A DNA stretch of 64,000 bases from Bacteroidaceae bacterium (GTDB taxonomy: Bacteria > Bacteroidota > Bacteroidia > Bacteroidales > Bacteroidaceae), in the NCBI GenBank assembly GCA_017650105.1, contig JAGCFO010000025.1, positions 181,392 through 245,391 on the forward strand, read 5' to 3'. A model generated the notes under the pieces. It did no database searches and had not been told where the DNA came from. It was given only the letters and a program-made list of their open reading frames with translations. Below, piece after piece: positions 17,142 to 26,984 of the stretch. Both the position numbers and the translations under genes were made by a program. The stretch's first letter is position 1. Each line of letters begins with the position of its first letter.

Positions 17142-18983
17142 CTATATTTTCTGCGCCTTGCTGAAAGGATGATACTCCTCTCCTCCTCCCGTGTAGCCTG
17201 CATTCTTGAAGAACTCCACGAAGGTGAGTCGCATTGGATGGACAATAGCCCCGAGAATATTCATGAAGATATTCAGCGCATGTCCGACGCAGAAAATCAG
17301 CGCCATAACCAGGAATCCGATGACAGGAGTCTTGGGACTCATGCCAACTGCCATACTGTTGAAGACCTGCCCGAGGATGCCTCCGCTCAAGCCCAAAGCA
17401 AACAGACGCACATACGAGAGCACGTCGCCCAAAAGGCCCGTAGCCATATTGTAGGTATCCCAGAGGCCGAGCCCGACATTCAAGAGAGGATTCTTTCCAG
17501 GACTGTTGAAGAAGAAGATGCAGATGCCAGCAATTGCCAACAGGCCGATAACGACAGGATTGCCGAAGCCTATGCCTGTTAATGCTGCCACAATAGCGGT
17601 TACCAGCAGGATGATCCAACCAATCGTGCTCAGCGCATACTTGAAACCACATTGTATGGCAAGATTGATGGCTTTCAGAATCATACCGAACAGAATCTGG
17701 ACGACACCTATGCCAAGCGAAACGGTAAACATCTTCGAGCTGTCGATATACAGCAAGTCCTTCAACTTCTGCACGAAAGGTATCTGCAAGTCGTAGAGCT
17801 GGAATCCAAAGAAATTGCCCGAAAGGGCCCCGCACAATATGGTGCTCGCGCCAAACAGGACGACAAGCCCCTTGCTGAACTCGGGATTGATGAGTTTGAA
17901 GAGCTTCTCGAATATCGGCAGAGCGACAATCATCAGCAGTCCGTAACCCATATCGCCCAAGCAAAGGCCGAAGAACAGCATAAAGAAGGGTGCGAAGAAC
18001 AAAGTCAAGTCCAGCTCGCGATACGAAGGCAACATATAAAGCTTCGTGAGCGGCTCAAACAACTTTGCAAACTTGTTGTTGCTCAGTTCAATGGGGATGT
18101 TATCCTCTGGAGTCGGGTCGTCGATCTGATAGAACTGGCCTGAATTGTCCAAAGCGGTACGGATGCCTTCCACATCTTTCGATGGAACCCAACCTTGCAA
18201 CAGGAACAGCTTATCGGCGCAAGCTGGTTCTCCAGTCAAGCGCACACGAGCGAAGTCAACGTTATCCGACAAGCCTTCCTTGGCCTCTTTCAGAGCAGGA
18301 ACGGCACTCTCGGCAAACTTTGCCAAACGCGCGTCGATAGCATCGATACCTTCTTCAAGACTCTTCATCTCCGCTTTCAAATCGTTCAGCGAGCGTTGTG
18401 GCAAGCGGCAGATTTCAGCATCGATATCTACCTCCTGATTTGAAGGAGTAACTGTGATGAAATAGACGCTCTGCTTATCGTGGTGTATGAGGATAGCGTT
18501 GTAGTCTTTCTCCCATTGCTCATCGTACGACTTGTGAGGGCAAGTGAAGAATTGCATCTTGTATCCTGCCTCTCCCAGCCGAGCAACAGTTTGGGGCTGG
18601 AAGTCGCCCCAAGGTTCCAACGTCTGAATATCCTTTGCAAGAGAAGCCACGCTCTGCTCTGTGCTGGAACGCTGCGCAATCAAATCATCATATATTGCAA
18701 CGATTTCGTCTGCCGACATCTTCTCGACTATCGGAAGAGCAGAAGCAGAATCGCTTTTCGCATTTTGCTTGGCATCAACAGGAACGACTAGGGGCTCCAA
18801 CGCGTTGATAACAGCATTTGTGCGATTGAGCATATACACATCGTGCTGCAGCTCGGCGTTTTCGGCTTCGCCTTCTTGCTTTACCTCCACATGAACCACG
18901 CCCAAATCGCGCAGCTGCTCCAAGAACGACTCGTAATCTTTATGGAACACAAGGAAGGTAAGTTTCTTCATTCTGGTAATCAT
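17142..18983 (-). CDS. ntpI: V/A-type ATP synthase subunit I (membrane stator)
   Basis: A 613-residue homologue of subunit a, which forms the stator half-channel beside the K ring. The N-terminal half (about residues 1-330) is soluble and partly coiled coil. The C-terminal half has about seven to eight membrane helices, including FFAPFFMLFFGLCLGDMGYG and the LSYVRLFALGLSGG segment with the conserved Arg of the ion channel. Its ATG overlaps the stop of subunit D by four bases (ATGA), which supports the start at 18983 and translational coupling. Confidence 0.93.
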   Translation of the reverse strand: MITRMKKLTFLVFHKDYESFLEQLRDLGVVHVEVKQEGEAENAELQHDVYMLNRTNAVINALEPLVVPVDAKQNAKSDSASALPIVEKMSADEIVAIYDDLIAQRSSTEQSVASLAKDIQTLEPWGDFQPQTVARLGEAGYKMQFFTCPHKSYDEQWEKDYNAILIHHDKQSVYFITVTPSNQEVDIDAEICRLPQRSLNDLKAEMKSLEEGIDAIDARLAKFAESAVPALKEAKEGLSDNVDFARVRLTGEPACADKLFLLQGWVPSKDVEGIRTALDNSGQFYQIDDPTPEDNIPIELSNNKFAKLFEPLTKLYMLPSYRELDLTLFFAPFFMLFFGLCLGDMGYGLLMIVALPIFEKLFKLINPEFSKGLVVLFGASTILCGALSGNFFGFQLYDLQIPFVQKLKDLLYIDSSKMFTVSLGIGVVQILFGMILKAINLAIQCGFKYALSTIGWIILLVTAIVAALTGIGFGNPVVIGLLAIAGICIFFFNSPGKNPLLNVGLGLWDTYNMATGLLGDVLSYVRLFALGLSGGILGQVFNSMAVGMSPKTPVIGFLVMALIFCVGHALNIFMNILGAIVHPMRLTFVEFFKNAGYTGGGEEYHPFSKAQKI

Positions 18984-19606
18984 ACGCTACCCTCCTTTCT
19001 TGCCTCTTCCTCTTCTTCGCGTTTCTCAAGAATGGTCTTGAGGATCTTCTGAGAGGACTTGGAGAGATTTTCTTCATCCTCGAGGAAGCGTTTTATCTTA
19101 CGTATGGCATCCACATAACCTGGAATCTGCACTTTCTCGAAAAGATTCACCTTCTGAGTCGTTTTCTTGCGTGCATGCTCAAGCAGGCTCAGCTTCTCTT
19201 GAAGGAACTCACAGTTGATAGCCGTTGTTGCCAATCCCTGGAGCAGATTGATACCGTCATAGTACCATTTGGGGCTATTGAACAAGCTGAATGGCTTCAC
19301 CGAGAACGTCACGTCGCCCAGCACGGGAACGCGCACGCCTGCAATCTTCTTCACATCGAGCTGCACGTCTTCGACGCGCACCAGCGATGCGTCAAACTCA
19401 TTCCATAGCTTGAACATATATTCGTAGGCCTGAATCTGCTTCTCCAGTTCTTTTTCGAGCTGCGTCACCTCCGTCTTGCATCGCTTCACTTCCAGGCGAA
19501 GGGCACTCTCCTTATTTTTTATTATAGGGAGAGTACGCTGCCGCACCTTGAGTTGCTTCTCAAGCTGCTGTAACGATGTTTTGTTATATTGAAATTTGAC
19601 GGCCAT
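18980..19606 (-). CDS. ntpD: V/A-type ATP synthase subunit D (central stalk)
   Basis: A 208-residue coiled-coil central-stalk subunit that turns inside the A3B3 head. The N-terminal KFQYNKTSLQQLEKQLKVR and the long C-terminal helix with LFEKVQIPGYVDAIRKIKRF match the family; the latter is its standard signature. It lies three bases after subunit B and overlaps subunit I by four bases. No separate subunit F gene, the usual partner of D in the stalk, is present in this operon. Confidence 0.92.
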   Translation of the reverse strand: MAVKFQYNKTSLQQLEKQLKVRQRTLPIIKNKESALRLEVKRCKTEVTQLEKELEKQIQAYEYMFKLWNEFDASLVRVEDVQLDVKKIAGVRVPVLGDVTFSVKPFSLFNSPKWYYDGINLLQGLATTAINCEFLQEKLSLLEHARKKTTQKVNLFEKVQIPGYVDAIRKIKRFLEDEENLSKSSQKILKTILEKREEEEEARKEGSV

Positions 19607-19609
19607 GAA

Positions 19610-20929
19610 TTAGTCTTTCCAATAGGTTTCTACGAATTCTTTCTTGATATTCACTTCCTCGGGCTTGAAGTACTTAGAGAAGAGTCCCCAAGTGGTGTCA
19701 AGCATCTCGGTTGTGTTGAGGTTAACGTCAATGGCTAATAATTTGTCTGAATAGTCGCGAGCGAAGTTCAGCGTGCGCTCGTCGTAGTCGGTAAGGTCAA
19801 AACCGTTCTCCATCTTCGTCTTGGCGTTGGCGGCGTCGGCATAAAGTCTTACGGCTGCGTTCATCACTTGCGAGTGATCTTTGCGCGTCTTCTTTCCTGC
19901 CACGAGCTGTTTCAGACGGCTCAGCGAACGGAACGGGTCAACGATTACCTTGCCTATGTCGCTATCACGACGGAGGAAGAGCTGACCTTCTGTAATATAT
20001 CCCGTGTTGTCGGGAACGGCATGCGTGATGTCGCCTCCCGAGAGGGTAGTAACTGCGATGATGGTAATAGAGCCACCCGTGGGGAATTGTACGGCTTTCT
20101 CATATATCTTTGCCAAGTCGCTGTAGAGAGAACCCGGCATAGAGTCTTTCGAAGGAATCTGATCCATACGGTTGCTGACGATTGCAAGCGCGTCAGCATA
20201 GCTCGTCATATCGGTAAGCAGAACCAAAACCATCTCGTTTTTCTCCACAGCAAAGTATTCTGCTGCCGTCAATGCCATATCGGGAACCAACAGACGCTCT
20301 ACAGGAGGATTCTCCGTTGTGTTTACAAACGAGATGATTCGGTCGAGAGCACCCGCGTTGGAGAATACATTCTTGAAATATAGATAGTCGTCGTTGGTCA
20401 TACCCATACCTCCAAGAATAATCTTGTCGGTCTTTGCTCGGAGTGCCACATTTGCCATTACTTGGTTGAAAGGCTGGTCTGGGTCGGCAAAGAAAGGAAT
20501 CTTCTGTCCTGACACCAAAGTGTTGTTCAAGTCGATGCCAGCAATACCCGTAGCAATCAGCTCCGAAGGCTGCTTGCGGCGCACGGGATTCACCGAAGGA
20601 CCACCAATCTCAACCTCACGGCCCTCAATCTGAGGACCTCCGTCGATAGGATTTCCGTAAGCATCGAAGAAACGTCCTGCCAACTGGTCACTCACTTTCA
20701 ACGTAGGAGCCTTACCCAAGAACACCACTTCAGCGTTAGTTGGAATACCACCCGTTCCTTCGAAAACCTGCAAGGTGACGTTGTCGCCGTCGATCTTCAC
20801 CACCTGAGCCAGTTTGCCGTCGATGGTTGCCAATTCGTCGTAGCCCACGCCTGTGGCTTTCAACGAACATGTAGCCTTTGTAATCTGACTGATTTTCGTA
20901 TATATTTTCTGAAAAGCTGTTGTTGCCAT
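19610..20929 (-). CDS. ntpB: V/A-type ATP synthase subunit B (non-catalytic)
   Basis: A 439-residue nucleotide-binding but non-catalytic subunit of the A3B3 head. The Walker A region is replaced by SGQKIPFFADPDQPFNQV, as is normal for B. Other family stretches are LTDMTSYADALAIVSNRM, IPSKDSMPGSLYSDLAKIYE and GSITIIAVTTLSGGDITHAV. It lies 18 bases after subunit A and 3 bases before subunit D. Confidence 0.95.
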   Translation of the reverse strand: MATTAFQKIYTKISQITKATCSLKATGVGYDELATIDGKLAQVVKIDGDNVTLQVFEGTGGIPTNAEVVFLGKAPTLKVSDQLAGRFFDAYGNPIDGGPQIEGREVEIGGPSVNPVRRKQPSELIATGIAGIDLNNTLVSGQKIPFFADPDQPFNQVMANVALRAKTDKIILGGMGMTNDDYLYFKNVFSNAGALDRIISFVNTTENPPVERLLVPDMALTAAEYFAVEKNEMVLVLLTDMTSYADALAIVSNRMDQIPSKDSMPGSLYSDLAKIYEKAVQFPTGGSITIIAVTTLSGGDITHAVPDNTGYITEGQLFLRRDSDIGKVIVDPFRSLSRLKQLVAGKKTRKDHSQVMNAAVRLYADAANAKTKMENGFDLTDYDERTLNFARDYSDKLLAIDVNLNTTEMLDTTWGLFSKYFKPEEVNIKKEFVETYWKD

Positions 20930-20947
20930 AGTGCTATGATTTCGATA

Positions 20948-22717
20948 TTATTTATCGTTTCCTGATGTCTGCTTGCGTGTTGCCACGAAAGCATCAAGTT
21001 CATGACGGTACTTGTAGTAATCCTCCGACTTATATACGCAGTAGTTTACCTGCTTGCAGATATTGATGACTTTCTTAAAGAAGTCCATCACCTCAAGGAA
21101 GTTTTCGAAGGAGAACTCAGCGCGGCAGATATCCATCACCATATTGAGAATCTCCTCCTGACGCTCCATAGGACAGAGGGCATCAACCTCATCGAAAGCA
21201 TCCTGCTGCAGCACAACATAGTCCAAGAGTTCCGATTTCCAGAACGTAACATGATATTCCACAGGTACTCCATCGTCACCCAAAATGTTGATCTGCTCGG
21301 CAATCTCCTTTCCGCGCAACATGCGGGTCTTAACCTCGTTAACCTTATCGAGCCAATCGGCATTGATGTGCTGCGCGATGTACTCCTGGAACTCAGGATA
21401 CTCAAGGTACTTCGAGTAGGAATCGATGGGGTTCACAGCCGGATAGCGCTTCTTGTCGGCACGCTCCTGTTCAAGGGCATAGAAACAACGTGCAACCTTC
21501 TTCGTATTCTCGGTGACAGGTTCTTTCAGGTTTCCGCCGGCAGGGCTCACGGTACCGATGAAGGTGATAGAGCCCTTCTCGCCATTGCCTAACGTAACAT
21601 AGCCGGCACGGCCATAGAAGTTAGAGATGATGGCTGAGATGTCCATTGGGAAAGCATCAGGACCAGGTAATTCCTCCATACGGTTAGACATCTCGCGCAA
21701 AGCCTGAGCCCAACGACTCGTGGAGTCTGCCATCAGCAACACGCGCAATCCCATAGCACGGTAATACTCGGCCATTGTCATAGCGGTATAAACAGAAGCC
21801 TCACGTGCGGCAACAGGCATGTTACTCGTATTTGCGATAATGATGGTACGCTCCATCAACTTACGCCCTGTATGGGGGTCGGCCAATTCAGGGTACTCAG
21901 TGAAAATTTCCACAACCTCGTTGGCACGTTCACCGCATGCAGCCATGATAACGATATCGGCAGCTGCCTGCTTGGAGATAGCATGCTGCAACACCGTCTT
22001 TCCTGTACCGAAGGGGCCAGGAATGAAGCCCGTACCACCTTCAACGATAGGATTGATGGTATCAATAGTACGCACACCTGTCTCGAGAAGCTTGAAGGGG
22101 CGCACCTTTTCTTTATAGTTCGTCATAGCTATCTTCACAGGCCAGTGCTGAACCATATCTACTTTCACTTCGTTGCCTTGTTCATCTATAAGCACGGCTA
22201 TCACGTCGCGAATGGTATAGTCGCCTTCAGCCGCAATGCTCTTAACGGTACAGGTGCCCTGTTGCTGGAAAGGAACCATTATCTTCAAGGGCTGGAAGTT
22301 CTCTTCCACCTTACCCAGCCAATCCGATGCTTTCACCTTGTCGCCAGCCTTAACCAGAGGCTCGAAGTGCCATTCACGATCAGCGTCAAGCGGCTCTGTG
22401 TATTGTCCGCGCTTCAGGAACACGCCCTCCATCTTGTCAAGGTCGTTCTGCAAACCGTCATAGTTCTTTGACAGCATACCGGGAGCCAACTGCACCTCGA
22501 GCATGTGTCCCGTAAATTCGGCTTCGGCACCCACTTTTAATCCACGCGTGCTCTCAAACACCTGCACGTATACCTTAGCGCCGACAACCTTGATAACCTC
22601 TGCCATCAGTCGCTGTCCCCCAAGCAGGATGTAACAGATTTCATTCTGCGACACGGGACCGTCTACCGTCAGCGTTACCATATTGGCAATAATGCCACTT
22701 ACTTTTCCTTTTGTCAT
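20948..22717 (-). CDS. ntpA: V/A-type ATP synthase subunit A (catalytic)
   Basis: The 589-residue catalytic subunit. An N-terminal barrel domain starts TKGKVSGIIANMVTLTVDGP, and the V-type bulge region follows. The Walker A loop is PGPFGTGKTVLQHA. The ACGERANEVVEIF stretch supplies the catalytic Glu, and LRVLLMADSTSRWAQALREM is the conserved Walker B/ATPase signature region. All catalytic elements are intact. It sits between the DUF2764 gene (about 100 bases upstream) and subunit B. Confidence 0.96.
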   Translation of the reverse strand: MTKGKVSGIIANMVTLTVDGPVSQNEICYILLGGQRLMAEVIKVVGAKVYVQVFESTRGLKVGAEAEFTGHMLEVQLAPGMLSKNYDGLQNDLDKMEGVFLKRGQYTEPLDADREWHFEPLVKAGDKVKASDWLGKVEENFQPLKIMVPFQQQGTCTVKSIAAEGDYTIRDVIAVLIDEQGNEVKVDMVQHWPVKIAMTNYKEKVRPFKLLETGVRTIDTINPIVEGGTGFIPGPFGTGKTVLQHAISKQAAADIVIMAACGERANEVVEIFTEYPELADPHTGRKLMERTIIIANTSNMPVAAREASVYTAMTMAEYYRAMGLRVLLMADSTSRWAQALREMSNRMEELPGPDAFPMDISAIISNFYGRAGYVTLGNGEKGSITFIGTVSPAGGNLKEPVTENTKKVARCFYALEQERADKKRYPAVNPIDSYSKYLEYPEFQEYIAQHINADWLDKVNEVKTRMLRGKEIAEQINILGDDGVPVEYHVTFWKSELLDYVVLQQDAFDEVDALCPMERQEEILNMVMDICRAEFSFENFLEVMDFFKKVINICKQVNYCVYKSEDYYKYRHELDAFVATRKQTSGNDK

Positions 22718-22819
22718 ATATTATTTTGTTTTTCGAAATTCCAAATACGAGAAAGCAGATTCACAAAGAAGTTCGGTGTTCTGAGCTATTGTACTGCCAT
22801 TCAAGCAAGTTTGTATCCG

Positions 22820-23632
22820 TTATCTGCTCTGTCCTTTCAGTTCGTTTATCAGTCGGCGAAGGAGGGCAGCGCCTTCATCGGCGTTCAGCTGCAGCCAACG
22901 CTCCACTATCGACTCTTTCACCAAGAAAGCAAAGATAGGCTCTATAGTGAAATAGTCAAAGAACGTCTCATCGTCGAGCCATTTCCATCGCAACACGTCA
23001 ATCATGTGCTCTCGCTCGACCAAATCGGTCTGCTCGCTTATGGGCTGAACCTTATCCCAAAGGTCAGACACTTCGGAAAGTCCAAAATCACGTGCGCCAC
23101 CCTTTCTCAAGGCATCTGCGACTTCTCCTTTTCCTACCACATACGAGGCAATGTCAAGCCCATACTTGCGTGCTGTGAGGGCAGCAAGTATATTGTTCAC
23201 ATCAAGGTTCATCCCAAACCAACGTCTCACCATTTCATTGGGTGCCGTCATAGCGTAGGCGTAGTAACGGGCCGACAGGTTATCCTGTGCCAGAGTATCA
23301 CCCAGCGCATCGTTCTGCCAGTCGCGGATGAAGTCGCGAAGATATACGGGGTAGGCAGGATTCCACTTATCATCGTCACGTGTAGTACGAATCATCCCGC
23401 GCAGCTCGTCAGCGCTGTAGAGGCCTTCGCTTTCGAGCACAGCATCTCTGTCGCGGAGAAGTGCCAACAGGTTGCTGTTGTCCTGTTCAAGAAGCAGAAG
23501 ATCTATCAACTTTTGATCTTCAGCAGACAACTGGGGATAATACTCCTCGCGGAACTGCTGCAACGGGCAGGGCACGCGCGTCATGTCCATCGAGATGTCG
23601 GGCAGACCTGCTATAAGGTAATAATACTTCAT
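22820..23632 (-). CDS. DUF2764 protein, V/A-ATPase associated (possible C-like subunit)
   Basis: A 270-residue soluble protein of the DUF2764 family, regularly found between subunits E and A in Bacteroidetes ATPase operons. It starts MKYYYLIAGLPDISMD and is mostly helical, with NLDVNNILAALTARKYGLD in the middle, a pattern reminiscent of the helical subunit C/d that caps the rotor. No other C, F or G gene is in the operon, so it may serve as the C-like rotor link. That role is inference from context and helical pattern. Confidence 0.85.
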   Translation of the reverse strand: MKYYYLIAGLPDISMDMTRVPCPLQQFREEYYPQLSAEDQKLIDLLLLEQDNSNLLALLRDRDAVLESEGLYSADELRGMIRTTRDDDKWNPAYPVYLRDFIRDWQNDALGDTLAQDNLSARYYAYAMTAPNEMVRRWFGMNLDVNNILAALTARKYGLDIASYVVGKGEVADALRKGGARDFGLSEVSDLWDKVQPISEQTDLVEREHMIDVLRWKWLDDETFFDYFTIEPIFAFLVKESIVERWLQLNADEGAALLRRLINELKGQSR

Positions 23633-23669
23633 AATCAGAATAGACGACTCTGTTGCAAGACCTTATCTG

Positions 23670-24260
23670 TTAGAACAGCATATCTACGAGTTGAGGACGA
23701 AGGAACGACTTGAAGAAGTTCTCAAACTCCTCTTCGCCGAAGTTCATCTTGTAAGAACCATCGGCAGGGCTCAAAGTGAAAAGTGCCCGCTGTCCGTTCA
23801 CTTCTCGAATGGTAACGCCTTTGTCGAGCACTTCCTTTGCTTTCGAAGCGAACAGAGCCTTCAACGAAGCAGCATCAGCGGTGCCGATTACTACAGGTTC
23901 GTTTTGCACAAAATTCTTGGCAAGAGCTACAATGAACTGCCCCATCACTTCCTTTTCAGATGTCACAGCAGCTGCAGCTTCTTTCACGACCTTGTCAGAC
24001 ACCAGGGTGGCAATCTCCGACTTCAGAGCGTTTACCGTCTGTCCTGCAAACAGCTTGAGTTCCGAACGGGTGTGAGCATCCAGCTCTGCAGCCTTCTTCT
24101 GGGCAGCATCGTTCATTTCCTCTGCCTCTCTCTTGGCGTTCTCCACGATAGCGGCTGCCTTCTGCTTAGCTTCGTCCACGATACGCTCTGCCTCGGCTTG
24201 TCCGCGCTCCACACCTTCGCGAAGCATCTTCTCAGTCAGTTCCTGAATATTTCTTTCCAT
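23670..24260 (-). CDS. ntpE: V/A-type ATP synthase subunit E (peripheral stalk)
   Basis: A 196-residue peripheral-stalk subunit. Residues about 1-95 form a long Ala-, Glu- and Lys-rich coiled coil (RIVDEAKQKAAAIVENAKRE). The C-terminal globular part would bind the head. It is the first gene of the operon. A promoter -7 box (TACCTTTG, minus strand) lies 43 bases upstream at 24303-24310. The partner subunit G/H is not visible. Confidence 0.88.
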   Translation of the reverse strand: MERNIQELTEKMLREGVERGQAEAERIVDEAKQKAAAIVENAKREAEEMNDAAQKKAAELDAHTRSELKLFAGQTVNALKSEIATLVSDKVVKEAAAAVTSEKEVMGQFIVALAKNFVQNEPVVIGTADAASLKALFASKAKEVLDKGVTIREVNGQRALFTLSPADGSYKMNFGEEEFENFFKSFLRPQLVDMLF

Positions 24261-24302
24261 TTGATATTTAATTGATTAGGTTTGTTCACGATTTTCACGG
24301 TG

Positions 24303-24310
24303 CAAAGGTA
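24303..24310 (-). promoter_or_regulatory. -7 box of the V/A-ATPase operon promoter
   Basis: On the minus strand TACCTTTG followed by CAC, 43 bases before the subunit E start. No clear TTTG lies at the usual distance upstream. Confidence 0.6.
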
Positions 24311-24423
24311 CATAAATATTTCCAATAAAAAGACTTTTTCTCCTCTTTATTTTAAAAGATTTTCTCCGCGAAAAAATGTCCTCTGGCACCGTCTTAGCAT
24401 GCATTTCGAAAGCCATCCAGAAA

Positions 24424-25506
24424 CTATTTGACTATTACGAGCATCGCTCCAAAACCATATTTCTGAAACGAGGCATCCTGATAAACGTAATGATCCGATT
24501 TTCTGTCAAGTTCTTTGCGAAGTGCAGCACGAAGCACTCCGTCGCCCTTTCCATGAATGAAGACTATCTTTTGTCCTTTGGATTTGGAGTATTCATTCAG
24601 TTTCCGACGAAACACTTCCAACTGATGCTCAAGGATATCCGCATTCGACATACCAGTTGTGTTGTCAAGCAGTTCATTGATGTGAAGGTCCACTTCCACA
24701 ACATCGTCCCGCTTGAAACGACTCTCTTTTCGTGCAGGCATCGGTTTGCGTTGCTCCTCGCGCTGTTTCTCACGCAGGGCACGATTCATCTCCTCACGAA
24801 CTATAAAGGGGCGCACAGGTTCATCGTCGCGCACAATATCATACATCAAAGCAGGATCCTCGAAAAAAGGAGTGTCAACAAAGGTATGCAACTTATAAAA
24901 CTTCACCGTATCGATACGCACATCCACATCTACAGCAGGTTTGTGCATATATCCCTTCTGCTGTTTGAAAGCCAGCAGCTGCACATTGACGTGCTCCAGT
25001 TCTTCGAGCATATCACGCGTAAACTCCTCAATGAAAAGCTTTGTATTCGGTTCGATGATTCCCTGTGCACGCAGTTTCAAACTTCCCGAACCGATAGACG
25101 CATAGGTATAGCTAAGCCAGTAATTGCTGTCGTTCACAAGATAAGTCTCCATTACCGTAGTACTTACCTGCTTGATATCCACAGGAAGGAAAGCCAAATG
25201 AACGTTCAGATTCTCCCCTTCGCGCCTTTCGGGAATAAACATAGGCTTGGGAGCCTCCTCAACATGAGTTTTTTTCACCTCAGCCTGAGGAACATTTTGG
25301 GTAGGTTCCGGTTTATTCTCTGCCGGCTTGAGAGAACTCTTCTCAAAGTTGTAAGCATCAGTTTCTACTGCCACACAGTTAGATATAATCATCGGAATCT
25401 CAAAGCCGTACTCGTCTTCTACAAGCACTATATCCTTTCCCTTGAATCCTTTTACGATTCCGCCTCCCGTTTCTGTAAGGAAGCGCACTTTATCTCCTAT
25501 TTTCAT
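24424..25506 (-). CDS. DUF2027 / Smr-domain protein
   Basis: A 360-residue protein. The N-terminal part (MKIGDKVRFLTETGGGIVKG, small beta barrel) and the middle beta-rich domain are the DUF2027 architecture known from Bacteroidetes. The C-terminal Smr domain has VDLHINELLD, FIHGKGDGVLRAALRKEL and a closing hydrophobic strand, the MutS2-like nuclease or RNA-binding module. A linker rich in Pro, Glu and Lys (about residues 65-105) joins the two. It follows queA by 71 bases on the same strand, so the two probably share a transcript. The precise role is unknown; nucleic acid binding or ribosome rescue is plausible. Confidence 0.85.
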   Translation of the reverse strand: MKIGDKVRFLTETGGGIVKGFKGKDIVLVEDEYGFEIPMIISNCVAVETDAYNFEKSSLKPAENKPEPTQNVPQAEVKKTHVEEAPKPMFIPERREGENLNVHLAFLPVDIKQVSTTVMETYLVNDSNYWLSYTYASIGSGSLKLRAQGIIEPNTKLFIEEFTRDMLEELEHVNVQLLAFKQQKGYMHKPAVDVDVRIDTVKFYKLHTFVDTPFFEDPALMYDIVRDDEPVRPFIVREEMNRALREKQREEQRKPMPARKESRFKRDDVVEVDLHINELLDNTTGMSNADILEHQLEVFRRKLNEYSKSKGQKIVFIHGKGDGVLRAALRKELDRKSDHYVYQDASFQKYGFGAMLVIVK

Positions 25507-25577
25507 TGTCAAACCATTATTTATTGTATTGAGCAATAGCCCATATTCTTCGATTGAATCTTCTTCTTTTTTTCTCT

Positions 25578-26852
25578 TTACGGCATTAGCAACGAGCTGT
25601 CTCCGTAACTCAAGAAGCGGAAGCCGTTTTCCAAAGCAAAATCGTACACCTTGCGCCAGTCGCCCTTCAGGAAAGCCGACACAAGCAGTAGCAGCGTACT
25701 TTTAGGCTGATGGAAATTGGTGACTATGCGTTGCACGATGCGGAAAGTGTATCCTGGAGCAATCATTATCTGCGTTGTTGTGTGCAGCGCCGGCAGTTCG
25801 TTTCGGTGCAGCCAGTCGAGAATCAGCTGCAGAGCCTCTCTTACCGTCAACGAACCGTATTCCTCCTCGTAAGGCATCCATTGAGGCACATGCAGCTCCG
25901 CTTCCGAAGCATCGGGATTGCGGCTCAGGAGCACTCCGATGTAATAGAGACTCTCCAACGTGCGTACCGAAGTAGTGCCAACAGCCGTCACATCTCCCTC
26001 ATGCACAATGAGTTGCTCCACAACCGAACGAGGCACAACGATATACTCGGAGTGCATCTCGTGCCCTGCTATATGCTCGCTCTTCACGGGTTTGAAAGTG
26101 CCGGCTCCGACATGAAGCGTCAGTTCTGCCTTTTCCACTCCGCGCTGCTGCAACTCGCTCAAGACGCGTTCGGTAAAGTGAAGTCCTGCTGTTGGGGCAG
26201 CTACCGAGCCTTTTACCTTCGAATATACCGTCTGATACGTCTTCAAGTCGCTCTCCTGTGTCTCCCTATTTAAATAAGGAGGAATGGGCAGCTCGCCTAC
26301 AGCATCGAGCAGCTCGGCAAAGGTTACCGACGAGCCGTCGTCGCTCTTCCAACTAAACTCCACAGCCACATCGGCGCTCTGCGAAGTGCAATATGTCGTT
26401 CCTGCCGCTGTTACGCGCGGGGCATCCGTTGCCTTCGTCACGCTCAGCGTCACCTTCTTTCCGCGCATCTCTATCACGCGCTGAAGCGTTCCCTCTTTCC
26501 ATTTTTTCAAATTGCCAATCATGCAGAGCCACATGCAGCGCTCGGTCTGCGCAAACATTTGCACATATTCCCCGGGCGACAAGGGCTCGAGGCAGAAGAC
26601 CTCTATCAGCGCTCCCGTTTCCTTGCGGAAATGGAGGCGTGCCTGAATGACGCGCGTGTTGTTGAAAACCATCAGCGAGCCGGGAGGGAGCAGCGAGGGA
26701 AGCGAGTCGAAGCGCTTCTCACTTACCTTCCCGTGATCGTATACCAGCAGTTTGGAACTGTCGCGTTCTGTCAGGGGAAACTTTGCAATTCGTTCGTCGG
26801 GGAGCTCATAGTCGTACTCCTCGATGCGTATGTCCTTAACTTCTTCTATCAT
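25578..26852 (-). CDS. queA: S-adenosylmethionine:tRNA ribosyltransferase-isomerase
   Basis: Transfers and rearranges the ribosyl part of SAM onto 7-aminomethyl-7-deazaguanine in tRNA, giving epoxyqueuosine. Family motifs are YELPDERIAKFPLTERDSSK, MVFNNTRVIQARL, VAAPTAGLHFTERVL, LTLHVGAGTFKPV and TNFHQPKSTLLLLVSAF. At 424 residues it is longer than the E. coli enzyme (about 356) owing to extra stretches in the middle, as in other Bacteroidales. The start MIEEVKDIRIEEYDYELP (26852) is chosen because the earlier Met would need transcription from beyond the promoter at about 26912-26919. Confidence 0.94.
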   Translation of the reverse strand: MIEEVKDIRIEEYDYELPDERIAKFPLTERDSSKLLVYDHGKVSEKRFDSLPSLLPPGSLMVFNNTRVIQARLHFRKETGALIEVFCLEPLSPGEYVQMFAQTERCMWLCMIGNLKKWKEGTLQRVIEMRGKKVTLSVTKATDAPRVTAAGTTYCTSQSADVAVEFSWKSDDGSSVTFAELLDAVGELPIPPYLNRETQESDLKTYQTVYSKVKGSVAAPTAGLHFTERVLSELQQRGVEKAELTLHVGAGTFKPVKSEHIAGHEMHSEYIVVPRSVVEQLIVHEGDVTAVGTTSVRTLESLYYIGVLLSRNPDASEAELHVPQWMPYEEEYGSLTVREALQLILDWLHRNELPALHTTTQIMIAPGYTFRIVQRIVTNFHQPKSTLLLLVSAFLKGDWRKVYDFALENGFRFLSYGDSSLLMP

Positions 26853-26907
26853 CTTTTCCGATGCGTGACGGGCGGTTTTTCCGCCTTTTCCCGTTTTTTT
26901 TACAATT

Positions 26908-26940
26908 TTTGCAAAGATAGTGCAACTTTTCGTAACTTTG
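26908..26940. promoter_or_regulatory. Back-to-back promoters for queA (-) and the outer-membrane protein (+)
   Basis: Plus strand: TTTG at 26908-26911 and TAACTTTG at 26933-26940, 21 bases apart. Minus strand: TATCTTTG at 26912-26919, with no clear -33 box. The two transcripts diverge from about 30 bases of shared DNA. Confidence 0.65.
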
Positions 26941-26984
26941 TTTCGTCTAATAGACAAAAAGGTAAAAATTCATATCACATCATT

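Noticed and set aside
24376..25539. 387-codon frame opposite the DUF2027-Smr gene
   Set aside because: Shadow; the minus-strand product has clear DUF2027 and Smr motifs.
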